Of a stretch of DNA of 64,000 bases, positions 30,760 to 42,616 are shown in pieces; positions within the stretch are counted from its first letter, which is position 1; each line of letters begins with the position of its first letter. The stretch spans positions 16,315,006-16,379,005 of the forward strand of contig NC_092661.1 in assembly GCF_032118995.1 (NCBI RefSeq), in the 5' to 3' direction. The DNA is from Asterias amurensis (Eukaryota > Echinodermata > Asteroidea > Forcipulatida > Asteriidae). The notes below the pieces were generated by a model. It was not told the DNA's origin. It made no database searches and saw nothing but the letters and a program-made list of their open reading frames with translations. The position numbers were made by a program, and so were the translations under genes.

Positions 30760-31239
30760 CTGTTAATAAAAACTATAGTCCACCAATGCAAAGCTCTAAT
30801 CTAGCAACTCATATACAGTTTCACTTCTAAATGGCGTGGCCTTGACTTTTTTTAAAAGTATCATCAATCAAAGTTAACTCGTAACAAAAACCGGGTCGTT
30901 ACAGTCTGTTGATTGCTAGCCGTCATAAAGACAAGAAATTTGCATAAAGCTATTTTCCTCTGCTGTGCACACCATTCAAAGTAAGCTCCTGGCAGTTTTG
31001 TAATATGTTGCCCAGGGCTGACACGCTTGAGTTCATTTGTTGAATTGATTCACCCAGACAAAGTACAAGCCCTACACATGTAGTTGTTACAAAATGGTTA
31101 AATCATTAGAATTTAAAAAGAGCTATTTTGAGCACTTTTTGCATGAGGCAGTTAGGCCTACAGTAATATTATACAGCACAGGGCTCGATTGGGAAAAACT
31201 CACAAGACCGTACCCTGGAAAAAACTCTCCTATTGAATC

Positions 31240-33480
31240 CAATCGAGTCCCATTGATATTTTGAATGGGATTCAATGGGATGCCATTGTTTTAATGGGAT
31301 CCCATTGAATCCCATTGTTTTAATGGGATTGAATCCCATTGTTTTAATGGGATTCATTGGGATTGAATGGGATCCCATTGTTTTAATGGGATTCAATGGG
31401 ATTCAATTCGGTTCAATGAGATCCCCTGTCGATCCCATTGGATCCCATTGAATATACGTCCCAAATTCCACACCAATCCCTTTCAAATTTTCCCCATTGT
31501 TTCAATGTGGTTCAATGAGATCCCCTGTCGATCCATTGGATCCCATAGAATATGTCCCAAATTCCACACCAATCTCTTTCAAATTTTCAATGGGATCCCA
31601 TTGTTTCAATGGGGTTCAATGAGTTCCCCTGTCGATCCCATTGGATCCCATAGAATATGTCCCAAATTCCACACCAATCTCTTTCAAATTTTCAATGGGA
31701 TCCCATTGTTTCAATGGGGTTCAATGAGATCCCCTGTCGATCCCGCTGGATCCCATAGAATGTCCCAAATTCCACACCAATCCCTTTCAAATTTTCAATG
31801 GGATCCCATTGTTTCAATGTGGTTCAATGAGATCCCCTGTCATGCCTGTCGATCCCGCTGGATCCCATAGAATATGTCTTAAATTCCACACCAATCCCTT
31901 TCAAATTTTCAATGGGATCCCATTGTTTCAATGGGGTTCAATGAGATCCCCTGTCGATCCCGCTGGATCCCATAGAATGTCCCAAATTCCACACCAATCC
32001 CTTTCAAATTTTCAATGGGATCCCATTGTTTCAATGGGGTTCAATGAGATCCCCTGTCGATCCCGCTGGATCCCATAGAATGTCCCAAATTCCACACCAA
32101 TCCCTTTCAAATTTTCAATGGAATCCCATTGTTTCAATGGGGTTCAATGAGATCCCCTGTCGATCCCGCTGGATCCCATAGAATGTCCCAAATTCCACAC
32201 CAATCCCTTTCAAATTTTCAATGGGATCCCATTGTTTCAATGGGGTTCAATGAGATCCCCTGTCGATCCCATTGGATCCCATAGAATGTCCCAAATTCCA
32301 CACCAATCCCTTTCAAATTTTCAATGGGATCCCATTGTTTCAATGGGGTTCAATGAGATCCCCTGTCGATCCCGCTGGATCCCATAGAATGTCCCAAATT
32401 CCACACCAATCCCTTTCAAATTTTCAATGGGATCCCATTGTTTCAATGGGGTTCAATGAGATCCCCTGTCGATCCCGCTGGATCCCATAGAATGTCCCAA
32501 ATTCCACACCAATCCCTTTCAAATTTTCAATGGGATCCCATTGTTTCAATGTGGTTCAATGAGATCCCCTGTCGATCCCATTGGATCCCATTGAATATGT
32601 CCCAAATTCCACACCAATCCCTTTCAAATTTTCAATGGGATCCCATTGTTTCAATGTGGTTCAATGAGATCCCATGTCGATCCCATTGGATCCCATAGAA
32701 TATGTCCCAAATTCCACACCAATCCCTTTCAAATTTTCAATGGGATCCCATTGTTTCAATGGGGTTCAATGAGATCCCCTGTCATGCCTGTCGATCCCGC
32801 TGGATCCCATAGAATATGTCTTAAATTCCACACCAATCCCTTTCAAATTTTCAATGGGATCCCATTGTTTCAATGTGGTTCAATGAGATCCCATGTCGAT
32901 CCCATTGGATCCCATAGAATATGTCCCAAATTCCACACCAATCCCTTTCAAATTTTCAATGGGATCCCATTGTTTCAATGTGGTTCAATGAGATCCCCTG
33001 TCGATCCCATTGGATCCCATAGAATGTCCCAAATTCCACACCAATCCCTTTCAAATTTTCAATGGGATCCCATTGTTTCAATGGGGTTCAATGAGATCCC
33101 CTGTCGATCCCATTGGATCCCATTGAATATGTCCCAAATTCCACACCAATCCCTTTCAAATTTTCAATGGGATCCCATTGTTTCAATGGGGTTCAATGAG
33201 ATCCCCTGTCGATCCCGCTGGATCCCATTGAATGTCCCAAATTCCACACCAATCCCTTTCAAATTTTCAATGGGATCCCATTGTTTCAATGGGGTTCAAT
33301 GAGATCCCCTGTCGATCCCATTGGATCCCATTGAATATGTCCCAAATTCCACACCAATCCCTTTCAAATTTTCAATGGGATCCCATTGTTTCAATGTGGT
33401 TCAATGAGATCCCCTGTCGATCCCATTGGATCCCATTGGATCCCATTGAATATGTCCCAAATTCTACACCAATCCCAATG
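31240..33480 (+). repeat. Minisatellite, about 20 units of about 103-105 bp
   Basis: Unit landmarks: tcaatgggatcccattgttt, caatggggttcaatgagatc, ccctgtcgatcccgctggat, gtcccaaattccacaccaat, ccctttcaaattt. The spacing of attccacacc is 103 bp in the shorter unit type. Each unit carries the perfect 16-bp palindrome CAATGGGATCCCATTG. The left edge (31240-31430) consists of shorter 20-30 bp subrepeats of the same motif, likely the ancestral form. Two units (about 31838 and 32783) share a 9-base insertion and ttaaattcc variant, showing a higher-order duplication. Lies between the SLC5A and VBP1 genes. Confidence 0.95.
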
Positions 33481-33799
33481 AATCACATTGATTCCTATTA
33501 ATCAAGAGGGGCTCCAGGATCAAATTGAGTTTATGTGATACACTCCTTTTCCAATAGATAGATGCCTCATAGGAAAAAGAAAATTAAAAGTCTCTAACCT
33601 TACGTTAAAATAGTGTAAAATGTCATTTACAAAACTGAATGGTCGATTCTGAATTGAATGGTCTATTCATGTTTTATGGCAGCAACCTGTGAATTGTTTA
33701 TGACTATGGCAAGCAACCTGTTTATTGTTAACGACCTGTCACAATACTTTGTGTTGTGTGGGTTGAAATCGGAAGTCACTGGAGCATTTACTGGTATAG

Positions 33800-33993
33800 A
33801 ATCTGGTTTCATCTGCTTTTAAAGCACAAAAAGTAGCTAAGCACAATTAAATGTTGCTTACCAGAATAAGGGTACCAGCCAAACTACCATGTCACATGTA
33901 CAATTTGTGACTGGTATCCTGCTCATTTCTGCTAAGCAGCGATTGTTAAGCAATATTCTCTGCTTAAGTAGCTCTATGAAATTGGGCCCAGGG
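33800..33993. mobile_element. Family E relic
   Basis: Only the right end is well kept (agctctatgaaattgggccc); the inner part is diverged (ttaccagaataagggtaccag). Confidence 0.55.
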
Positions 33994-34436
33994 CTCAAGA
34001 TTTTATTGAAGCTTAAGCGAAACATTTTGCTATAATAGCAAACAACAATCACTCTTTCACACTCAGTTTTCTTGAAACACAATTTTGCTAACACATTTTG
34101 TTCTGATAAAACTCTTGTTGTTGCCCTTCTTCCAGGTGCACCCTGACAAAATGAACAGAAAACATTCTAATTTTTTTCCCAACTTGAGCAAGTTTGTTTT
34201 AATTGACTAAACACCTAACCTAACACAAATCATATAAATAAGGAAGTTTTTGCAAAACACACATCAAATACAATCATAAAATTCATAAAAGGAGCGTTTT
34301 AAAGGGTGCAAATGACCATCAGGTTTAATTTCAATAGTTTGGCTGAAAAAAGGTTTAAAAAACAATACGAATGTTAACTATACGACTTATTTCAAACTTG
34401 TCCCAATACACGTACATGTATGCTACTTTATAAATG

Positions 34437-34547
34437 AGCCCAAATTTTCACAGGCTTGTTATTTAATGCTTATGACATGTATGATAGGATACACCAAGTG
34501 AGAACACTGGTCTTTGACAATTACCACTAGTGTCCAGTGTCTTTAAG
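34437..34547 (+). mobile_element. MITE family A, right-end fragment
   Basis: agcccaaattttcacaggct...ggtctttgacaattaccact...gtgtccagtgtctttaa. Confidence 0.75.
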
Positions 34548-34834
34548 TAGCTCTATGAAATTGGACCCAGTGTGAAGAAGAAACAGGTAGTAAGAAATAA
34601 AAAAAGTCACACAAAAATCTTTTTAAAATTACGATTTATAGGCTAACACTGCATTTGTGACGAATGTCGAAAAATTATCTTAACTGGGTCTCACCCTAAA
34701 AGAAAGGTTTCATTTCTTGACCCAAGATGTTTTTTTATGACATACAACATTAAAGCTTTCCCCTAGTTTTTTTAAATGATCCTGTACTGGTTCAAATTAT
34801 TTCTAACATCCTGTTTGTATCTTAAGCTTAGGGT

Positions 34835-35066
34835 GCGATTCCTGGCTATACAGCAGTTACAAGTTGCATGGCTTCCGAATGGTATTCCAAAACAAAGATA
34901 TTTGCAAAATAGGTAAACAGCAAACATAGGGCTAGATAGCTCAGGAAGTAGAGCGCTGGCATGCTAATCTGGAGGTCACAGGTCCAAGTCCCACTCTTGT
35001 GACCATTTATTTGTTAAACTCCCAATTTTTTTTTTTTTATTTACCCAGTCAGTCTTTCTTGTGTTT
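34835..35066 (+). mobile_element. tRNA-derived SINE family G
   Basis: Upstream module (acagcagttacaagttgcat...aacaaagatatttgcaaaat), tRNA-like head gggctagatagctcaggaag...ggaggtcacaggtccaagtc, and tail tttacccagtcagtctttct. Confidence 0.75.
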
Positions 35067-35070
35067 TAAT

Positions 35071-35410
35071 TCTTGTACTTGAAGAATCTTTAAACAGATT
35101 CTTAACAAAACCTGACTTTCTTTAAACCGGCTGATTTATCGTTTACTTTGCTACATTTCTTCATATTTTCTTTGGACATGATGTGACAAAGGTGTTACAC
35201 TTGAAGGATCTTAAACAAAACAAAAACCAATTGATTTTGCTGAACCAGCGGATTCTGGGTAACTTTGCTTCATTTCTTCATGTTTTCTTTGGACAGGATG
35301 TGACAAAAGTATAAAACTTAAAGATTCTTAACAAAACCTGACTTTCTTGAAACCTGTTGATTCATGGGTTCCTTTGCTACATTTCTTTATAAAACTTCGG
35401 ACAGGTTTGC
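35071..35410 (+). repeat. Threefold tandem repeat, about 118-123 bp
   Basis: Repeated blocks acttgaagaatctt, tcttaacaaaacctgacttt, tttgctacatttcttcat and ttttctttggacatgatgtg starting near 35071, 35194 and 35310. Confidence 0.75.
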
Positions 35411-35946
35411 AGATCTATCTATCCTAAATTCTCTCAGACTGTTTATCTGATCATCTCCAAGACTGTTTTTCTCCGATCAGAACACGATTTTAAACTATGC
35501 AAAGTTTTTCTTTACGAAGAAAAGTGAAAGATTGAGGCCTGTCCCTTCTTAACTTATCACAACCCTCCAACCATTTTTGTAAATATTTGTTCACAGCGAA
35601 GGCCCTCCGTACTTTTGCCAACAAAGTTTTGCCAAAACTTGTGGCTGCAGCATCACGAAAGAAAAAAAGTACAAAGCAGAATCGCCCATTGTCTCACCAG
35701 TCCGCTCTCAATATAAAGACAACTATCAAGAAGAGTTGATGCTTATAAAGAGTACATTCTGAAGTCCTGAATCTCATTTCTGCTTTTTGTTTCTTTGTTT
35801 TGCCGTCATCTTATAACAACATTTCTGTTTAATTGAGGTCATTTCGCCAGTCCTAGTGAACTTATGTGAGTCGACTGTACTCCAATTCATTCCAGGATTT
35901 TTACCAAGAGTCAAATGTAGGTCAACTACTCTAGGTTGTCCAAGCT

Positions 35947-35985
35947 CAAATTCTCAACCCCCCCCCCCCCCCCAAAAAAAAAAAC
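35947..35985. repeat. Poly-C/poly-A run
   Basis: About 16 C followed by 13 A. Confidence 0.85.
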
Positions 35986-36095
35986 ATTCAGGGAAACAAA
36001 TGTTAGCATTGCTTGATGAATGCAAGATCATTCAACAGTACACACTGGTTCCAGCTTAACACGGCATAAGGATTATTAATAAAAACGGTTAACAC

Positions 36096-37675
36096 CTAGC
36101 TTGAGGACTGGACACTCTGTCTTTTTTTCACTCCGTAGTTGTACACACGCGCCATATCTGTGACGGGCAGTTAAGGATCGCATCAACCCATTATGACCTC
36201 TCCATAGCCAATTTTGCTTTGTTCAACCGCACATGCCTACATCCTTGAAACCTGTTTCAGCCCTAGGAGATGGCAACATGCCTCTAGTGGCAAATGGTTT
36301 GGGTCGATAGTCCAATTCAGTTAACTGTAACCTTCAACTTAAAGTGGCCGTCGGGCTTGGGAAGTTAGGCTACCTTTCATAAAAATAAACAGTTATTAAT
36401 TCAGAAAAACGAAACTCACTTTCTTAAACTCAAAACTTTGATGAAAAAGGATACTGACTTCGGTGGTAGTGTACTGATCTCTAAGAAAGTCCAGATCCTC
36501 ATCGACTTGAAGAAGACTTTCCTTAGCTGCTGTAAGGTTGCTGGTTAGTAAGGACTCTGCGTCTTCCACAGAATATTCTAACATCACGTTAGCCTGAGGA
36601 GAAAGGCATTAAAAGTTAGGATAAAAGGGTTTGCATAACGTTGGTAAGAGTAAAAATAAAAGTATATTCAGTACTTTCCAGAGTTCTGTGATTTGCAGTT
36701 TACTGGGTTGGTTTCGAGCCCATGACCTTTGCCAATCTAGAAATATTACTCAGTGTCTTGTCAGGTCTTGAGTTTCCCGGCTAGAGGCTAAAACCACCGG
36801 CCTTGGGCCTTTGGTCCAGTATAAAATTCGAGCACATATGTAAAAACAGTGTGGCAGGTTTGAAATATTTAAAAAAAAAACTTTGTAAAGAATCTGTTTG
36901 ATGCGCGTGGGTTGTGTGTATGCGCGCGCGCTTAGAAATAGATTACGCGCTGTTACTAATAGCTATGAATTGCGTTCCGCATGATAATACTGGCGTACGT
37001 TAGCTTGTGCACCCGACACACGGAAGCCAGCCGGTTATTAACTCCCCCACGTGATGCGCTCTGCACAAAATAGGAGTAGCAAAACTGTCTGGGGTAATTA
37101 TGAATGTATCTTTAATTGCATCCTTATTGATAAAGACCAATCTATACCCTAACTTTCGGATGGTAAGTAAATTGTAAACATTTATAAGAGTGTTCCTCTT
37201 TTACTGAACTTACCCCCAACCATAAGCATACTCTGTCTGAGGGAGGTATAGTTGCCTTGGCGTACACCTGGTCGGCTAATAAGAATTGGGTTGCCATATC
37301 CTCACCGGAACCCTGACAAGATGACCAGAAATAAAAACTACACATTCAAAAAATGGATACACCGTGGGACATTATTTCCATGTTCCTAAGCATCAAATTC
37401 AAGTTCTGGTGCTAAGTCACCAGAGTGTGGGTTCGAATCCGGGTCGTGACACTTGTGTCCTTGAGCAAGATACTTTCCTATAATTGCTTCTCTTCACCCA
37501 GGTGTATAAATTGGTACATGCGAGGGTAGAGGTTGATATAAAAGCCTTTGGAGCGATATAAACTGTTGCCCAGGTTGTATACTGAGAAACATTAAAAGGG
37601 ATGTTATTGGCCCTATGACCAGGGCACTCATGTAAAGCGCATTGATACGGTTATTGTGAAATGCGCTATATAAGA

Positions 37676-37713
<38 letters not shown>

Positions 37714-40700
37714 CATTATTATTATTTTTTTGTCTGTGGGCATTCTGAATCTCAAAATTTGTGACCTGGCAGTTAATGGTTACTTGGCTTCTTACTGGCA
37801 CCCCATAACAAAGATATTGACAAATAGGGAGCAACCAACATAGGGCTAGATGTAGCTCAGTTGGTAGAGCGCTGACCATTTATCCAGGGATCATTGGTTC
37901 AAATCCGCTCTCGTCAATTTTTCTTGTTCAACCCCAAATCATTAAATTAAATTTCAATATGTAGAAAATGCAGGACTAAATTGATTTGAATACCTGTTTA
38001 CTCCGCATGTGTTGGACTATCTCCAAGGTTGTTCTTATATCAGGTATCTGGGATCTCAACCTGTACGAAGAAAAAAAGACCAACAATTTATTTGAAGGCG
38101 CTGGACATGATTGGTAATTACTCTAAATAAGTGTTAACCTTACTTGGTAACAAGCAATGGAGGGCTGTTGATAGTATAAAAAATTGTGAGAAACGGCTTC
38201 CTCTGAAGTAAGATAGTTTTTGAGAAGAGGTAATTTCTCGCTCAAACATAAAACAAACTTCAGGCATGAAGCCTTTAATTGCAAAAAGGGGAATTTTTCC
38301 TTTCATTATTCTCTTGCAACCGAGTCCGATTTTAAAAAGATTTTTTACTTGATGCATTTTATGTCACTCTTTTCCATGACTATTTCGTCATTTTTTTCTT
38401 TTCTTAAACATCTTACAGGCATATGGTCCTTGAAAAAAAAAAGTAGCAACACATTATCGAGTACACAGGGCTGACCTACTTGTCTTTATGGTGTAAGCTG
38501 CAATTTATGGACTTTCTGTATCTTTCCAAGGGCCAAAACAATCAAAAAAAAGACCAAAAGTAGGGAAGAATATCTTGCCTCAATTCAGAAGAGTCTATTT
38601 GCAAAAATCTGTGTTCCAATGTTGCTCACCTTTTTTTCTTCTGGAGTAGATTAAGCTCCATGAACTTATACTTATTGTGCTGTTCATCTAGACGTTGAAC
38701 CACGGCTGTCGGGTCGGCATTTTCAGCCTTCTGCATAAATGCTTCAACATTCTCCTGAGTAAGACAAAAATAAATATTTCAAGATTATATTTTCTCCTGA
38801 GAAAGACAAAAATAAATATTTCAAGAATATATATTTAAAAAAGATGACCCAGTTTTGGGGAATGTAGTCGGCAGCCATATAAAACTGCTCACAAGAAGTT
38901 AGGAAACTTTTTTCAATCAAGTATATTTTTATTATTTATTACTCTCTTTGTATTAAGTAATATATTAATGCAAAGCTGAAGTGTTCCTCTTTAAAATGAT
39001 ACCACATTTGCAATGATGACATGTTGCTGGACTTGGCAACGAGTGAGAAAGAGACAGAGTCACAAATCAGTTGTGCCAAAATTAGCAATTTTGTATGAAC
39101 AAAAACATTTGACACTGTAATTCAAGCAAGCAAGGCAACTTAATGATCTTAAATCCACTTTATATTGAGACAAGAAGTTCAGTAACGAGTCTTGCAAATA
39201 CCCAAACATGCCAAACAAGGTGTTTTTCAAGAGATGGAGGGTAATTGTTTGTGGTGTTCTCACTGGTGCAAATCTTTTTGTAATTAATCAGTCATGGTTC
39301 TGAAGCCTGATCGGTTTGATTATTGATCTTTACCTATTGACTGTTTAGTACAGATAACAGTAATTTTGGCAAATTTGATTTGTGACTTTGCCTCATTATC
39401 ATTCATGTAGCCATTTTCAGCAACATGTCACCATTGTGGTATCATTTTAAAGAGGAACACCTCAGCTTTGCATTGATATATAACTTAATACAAAGAGAGT
39501 AATAAATGATAAAAATATACTCGATTGAAAAAAGTAGTTCATAAAAAGTTGAACCCCCTTAAGATGATCCCCTGGCTTCCCAGGTTGTATCGTAAACTTG
39601 GGTGTAATCCTTAGCTACACAGTGGCTACGAACATATGGCTTCTGACTGGCACCCTGAACAAAGATATTGACAAAACAGGGAGACCACCAACACATGTTA
39701 TGTAGGGCTAGATAAATAGCTCAGGCATGGTAGCACCGGCATGTTAATCTGGAGAGCGTTGGTTCGAAGCCCGCTCTTGTCAGTTTTTCTTTGTTCAACC
39801 CCAAACCATTATAATTATTATTATATATATCTGGTAATGAAACCAATGGTTATTCAAAAGTGAATTTAACCACTCTATCTTGCAAGCATAAATAATGGGA
39901 ACCTTTAAACAAGGGTGCTTGCTATGTGAACCAGAAACACCAGGGTTAACCCCTCCTCTTCTATGCTAATTGTTATGGGTTCTGTGGTGTATCTCAATAA
40001 CAAAGACTAAGAATCCTAATACTAATTATTTTCCCCCATTTTTTTCGCTGTTTTTCATTGATCCCAATCTATCCCTAAAATTTGACACAAATCTGAGAGA
40101 TAGAGGTAAATTCTTGGTTGATTGGACATGGAATGCAGCTTTTTATAAGTTTATTTTCAGGATCTGAAAATTTAAAGCGATAATCTAAAAGCATAAGTAA
40201 AAAATAGGTGTCAGTTAAAAATAAACAAGTTAGAAAACTGAGTTAGTCTGTTGTTAACTTTTAATTATTTTAAATTTCAATTATTACATATAATTGTTAT
40301 TATTAAATGCATGATTAAAATATCATTTATCAATATAAACCACAAAGGAAACTGACTGGGAAAATGTTTTTGGGGTTGTACAAAGAATTGACTAGAGTGG
40401 GATTCAAACCAACGACCTCTGGATTAAAATATATCATTTATAAGTTTTTAATCTCTAAAATATTGTATACTAAAAACTAATATTTTAATAACTTTATGAC
40501 ATTATCATGATTAGGCCTGGGCGAATTGTTCGAATATCCGGTTTATGGCGAATAGGTTTTCCTATCCGTAACCGCGAATGCCTTTTTTTTCTTAACCGGA
40601 TATCCGCACAGGGCGCGAATACCTATTTATAAACCGGATAGTTCTGTAATTACAACCAAGTAACCGGATATTTTTTTAATATCCGAATTTCCGCGGACGT

Positions 40701-41579
40701 CGGGCAACAACTGACAGGAATGTTTTGTCTGAATCCTTATGAAACTTCTATTATGACAGCATAAAACTCAAACACAGATTTCTTTTAAAATAATCGGACA
40801 CTCTTTTGGTATTTTCGATATCATTTAGGAACATCGAAATTTTCAAAACATCGAAATTTTCGATATATCGAAAATCCGATATTACGATATGATTATAAAA
40901 GTGACATCGGCGATTTCGATGTCAAAAAAATATCGAGTTTTTGAGTTAGTTGAGCATGTACATGATGTATGTTGTGTGCACAAACTGACAAAATTCCTGA
41001 CATTATTACATGAGTTCAGTTTTGGTTTTATTATATATTATAATTATATGAATATCAATATGTATGATGATTATTCAAACATTTTTTTCATTGACTTTCT
41101 TTCATTTGAATAAACATGACACTTTCCTAGCTAGAGTCTATACTCAAACTGTTAAAAATTGTTTTGTTAATTGAACCCTTTGTTGATGAGAATTGATCTA
41201 ATCTTCCGAAAAAAAGAAAATAATGTACTTTTTCATTTTGTTTTTCATAGAACATGATTGGAATTTTTCTCAGAAATTCAATGGAAAATTCTTTGAAAGA
41301 CACCTTGTCTTTCCAAATGAATATCACCATGCTACCATAAAAGGTAACCTGACTATTCTCGCCTATTTTAGTCACTGTCGAAAAAAAAAACCTTGATAAA
41401 AACCCACCCAAAGTCACCTAGAACAAAGCGAAATATGAAACTTAAACTTCCCAACTCGATAACTCAATAAACCATATAAATAAAATGTCACAAACCAGGA
41501 ATACTGCTTCTGGAATTCCAGTGTGAGTCGTTGACTTCAGTTTTTTGGATGACTTGGGTTCTTCTTCCACAAGCGCCAT
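36096..41579 (-). CDS. VBP1: Prefoldin subunit 3 (VHL-binding protein 1)
   Basis: Alpha-type subunit of the hexameric prefoldin co-chaperone that hands unfolded actin and tubulin to the CCT chaperonin in the cytosol. Six exons in transcript order: 41579-41496, 38754-38630, 38060-37994, 37312-37214, 36593-36455, 36157-36096; 576 nt, 191 aa, all GT-AG and in frame. Recognised by GIPEAVFLENVEAF, RLDEQHNKYKFMELNL, RSQIPDIRTTLEIV, LLADQVYAKA, RVCLWLGANVMLEYSV, DLDFLRDQYTTTEV and the C-terminal NMARVYN. Two coiled-coil helices flank the central beta-hairpin segment, as in the family. The very short last exon reads NYGVKKR where the highly conserved family sequence is NWDVKRR. Start chosen at the ATG before ALVEEEPK, the only one that joins the GIPEAVF block. 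Head to head with CUL5. Confidence 0.93.
37395..37735 (+). mobile_element. tRNA-derived SINE family F with ATT tail
   Basis: B box gggttcgaatccgggtcgtg, gagcaagatactttcctata, gcctttggagcgatataaac, aaatgcgctatataagagtt, then (ATT)n at 37677-37730. Confidence 0.82.
37775..37965 (+). mobile_element. tRNA-derived SINE family G
   Basis: Upstream module acttggcttcttactggcac, tRNA-like head agatgtagctcagttggtag...ggttcaaatccgctctcgtc, tail tttcttgttcaaccccaaat. Adjacent to the VBP1 exon 37994-38060. Confidence 0.78.
38092..38345 (+). mobile_element. MITE family A, 3' truncated
   Basis: tgaaggcgctggacatgatt...gagaaacggcttcctctgaa...ttgcaaccgagtccgatttt. Starts 31 bases upstream of the VBP1 exon acceptor at 38060. 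Confidence 0.75.
38748..38838. repeat. 42-bp tandem duplication including a splice acceptor
   Basis: tctcctgagtaagacaaaaa followed by taaatatttcaag is repeated once (38791 on). In the VBP1 transcript this duplicates the acceptor of exon 38754-38630 exactly 42 nt upstream (exon would start at 38796). Confidence 0.85.
38908..39545. mobile_element. Large foldback family N
   Basis: Arms of about 125 bp: 38908-39034 (acttttttcaatcaagtata...gataccacatttgcaatgat) and 39418-39541 (its complement), separated by about 380 bp with no recognisable ORF. Confidence 0.82.
39590..39830 (+). mobile_element. tRNA-derived SINE family G
   Basis: catatggcttctgactggca, aacaaagatattgacaaaac, gggctagataaatagctcag, gttggttcgaagcccgctct, tttgttcaaccccaaacc. 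The head has a small insertion in the A box. Confidence 0.75.
40355..40440 (-). mobile_element. SINE family G fragment
   Basis: Complement of the T-arm and tail: tggggttgtacaaagaattg and gggattcaaaccaacgacct. Confidence 0.6.
40510..40935. repeat. Palindrome-rich repeat, possible hAT-type MITE
   Basis: Starts taggcctgggcgaattgttc, an end form seen in hAT non-autonomous elements, then many copies of aaccggatat / atatccggtt and, from 40798, tatcgaaaattttcga-type dyads. The right terminus is not defined, so the class is a guess. Confidence 0.4.
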
Positions 41580-42616
41580 GATGCACGCCGTTGTCCATAA
41601 ACTGGCGATTCAGTCCTCAGCTACCTCTCTCCAACAACTCGCTCTAGCTCTCTTCCTTGCGCGCTGAGGGCGCTAACCAAAATTATAAACAAACCAGGAG
41701 TGTGGGCGGGGTTAAATTGTATTATCACGATGGGGGGGGGGGGGGGGGGGCACAGCCCAACAAGGGTGGAGCGGGGGGGGGGGGGGGGGCACAGTAAAGC
41801 TAAATAAAATTGCAAGAGGCAATTATCCACCAAAATAAAACTGCGTCTGCAAGAAAAGTTCCCCCAGAAGAGAAACACACTCGAGTCCCCAACAATGAAT
41901 TATAATAACAATTCAACCATGCTGGGCCCAATTTTATAATGCTGTATTATAAAGCAGACATCTTTTATGGAATTTATTGAATTCAATATTGCACTCTCTC
42001 CCAGGACCAGCCTAGTCGAGGGGGCATAACAAAAAAACAATACCATAAGAAAATTTTACACAGAACAAGTTTAATACTAGAATTAGTACACCATTCAGTC
42101 ATTTACTTCATGAAACTTGGAACATTGTCAAAAGATCCCATTCAGACTGCTCATTTTAAGAACTAACTTTCTTAATTAATGCTTGAGCACAATCGGCCCA
42201 AGGCCACCCCTCAACACGTAGTAGTTGACAGTGACAAAACACAGTGACACAATGATTACGAGCAGGTTGCCCTTGACTAGGGCTTAAAATTAAAGATTTG
42301 TGTACACACAGCGCTCCATACAATGGCAAAGGTCATTCAGTGACCTTCTTTTCATGTCGTCAAAAAATGGCTGAAGGCCGGCAAATGGTATGGTAACCAC
42401 TCGCACTGAAAACGCTGTGTAGATGAGCACGCTCTGGGAACCATACAAGGAAAGACGGACAAAAATAGAGAGATTCACGTCTGTGTGTTTTGTACATTAA
42501 ATCGTGCGCTGAGGAGTCGAGTGTATTATTTTTTACATTCAGAAAAGAAAAGGAAAGCGATGTTGTTCACATAACCATCATATTTATTCTGCAGAAACCT
42601 GACCGACGAAGAAAAA
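41580..42616. promoter_or_regulatory. Divergent intergenic region VBP1 / CUL5
   Basis: 1037 bp between the two start codons on opposite strands, so it should carry both promoters. Two G runs (41732-41750 and 41775-41789). No TATA box that I can place with confidence. No gene seen inside. Confidence 0.5.

Noticed and set aside
31367-33501. Long plus-strand ORFs up to 218 codons in the minisatellite
   Set aside because: They are translations of a 103-bp non-coding unit. The period is not a multiple of three, so the same DNA is read in shifting frames, and there is no splice or homology support.
36396-36593. Read-through end of VBP1 (TTTEVSILFHQSFEFKK...)
   Set aside because: A downstream exon at 36157-36096 restores the family C-terminus NMARVYN in frame with good splice signals, which is far more likely.
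37850-37918. tRNA gene candidates at 5545, 34930, 37850, 39710, 61287, 29060 and 63790
   Set aside because: All are embedded in repeated modules with shared flanks and decayed anticodon stems; they are SINE heads.
40510-40935. CRISPR-like or regulatory array of repeated atatccgg / tatcga dyads
   Set aside because: Spacing is irregular and there are no spacers; it is a eukaryotic palindrome-rich repeat.
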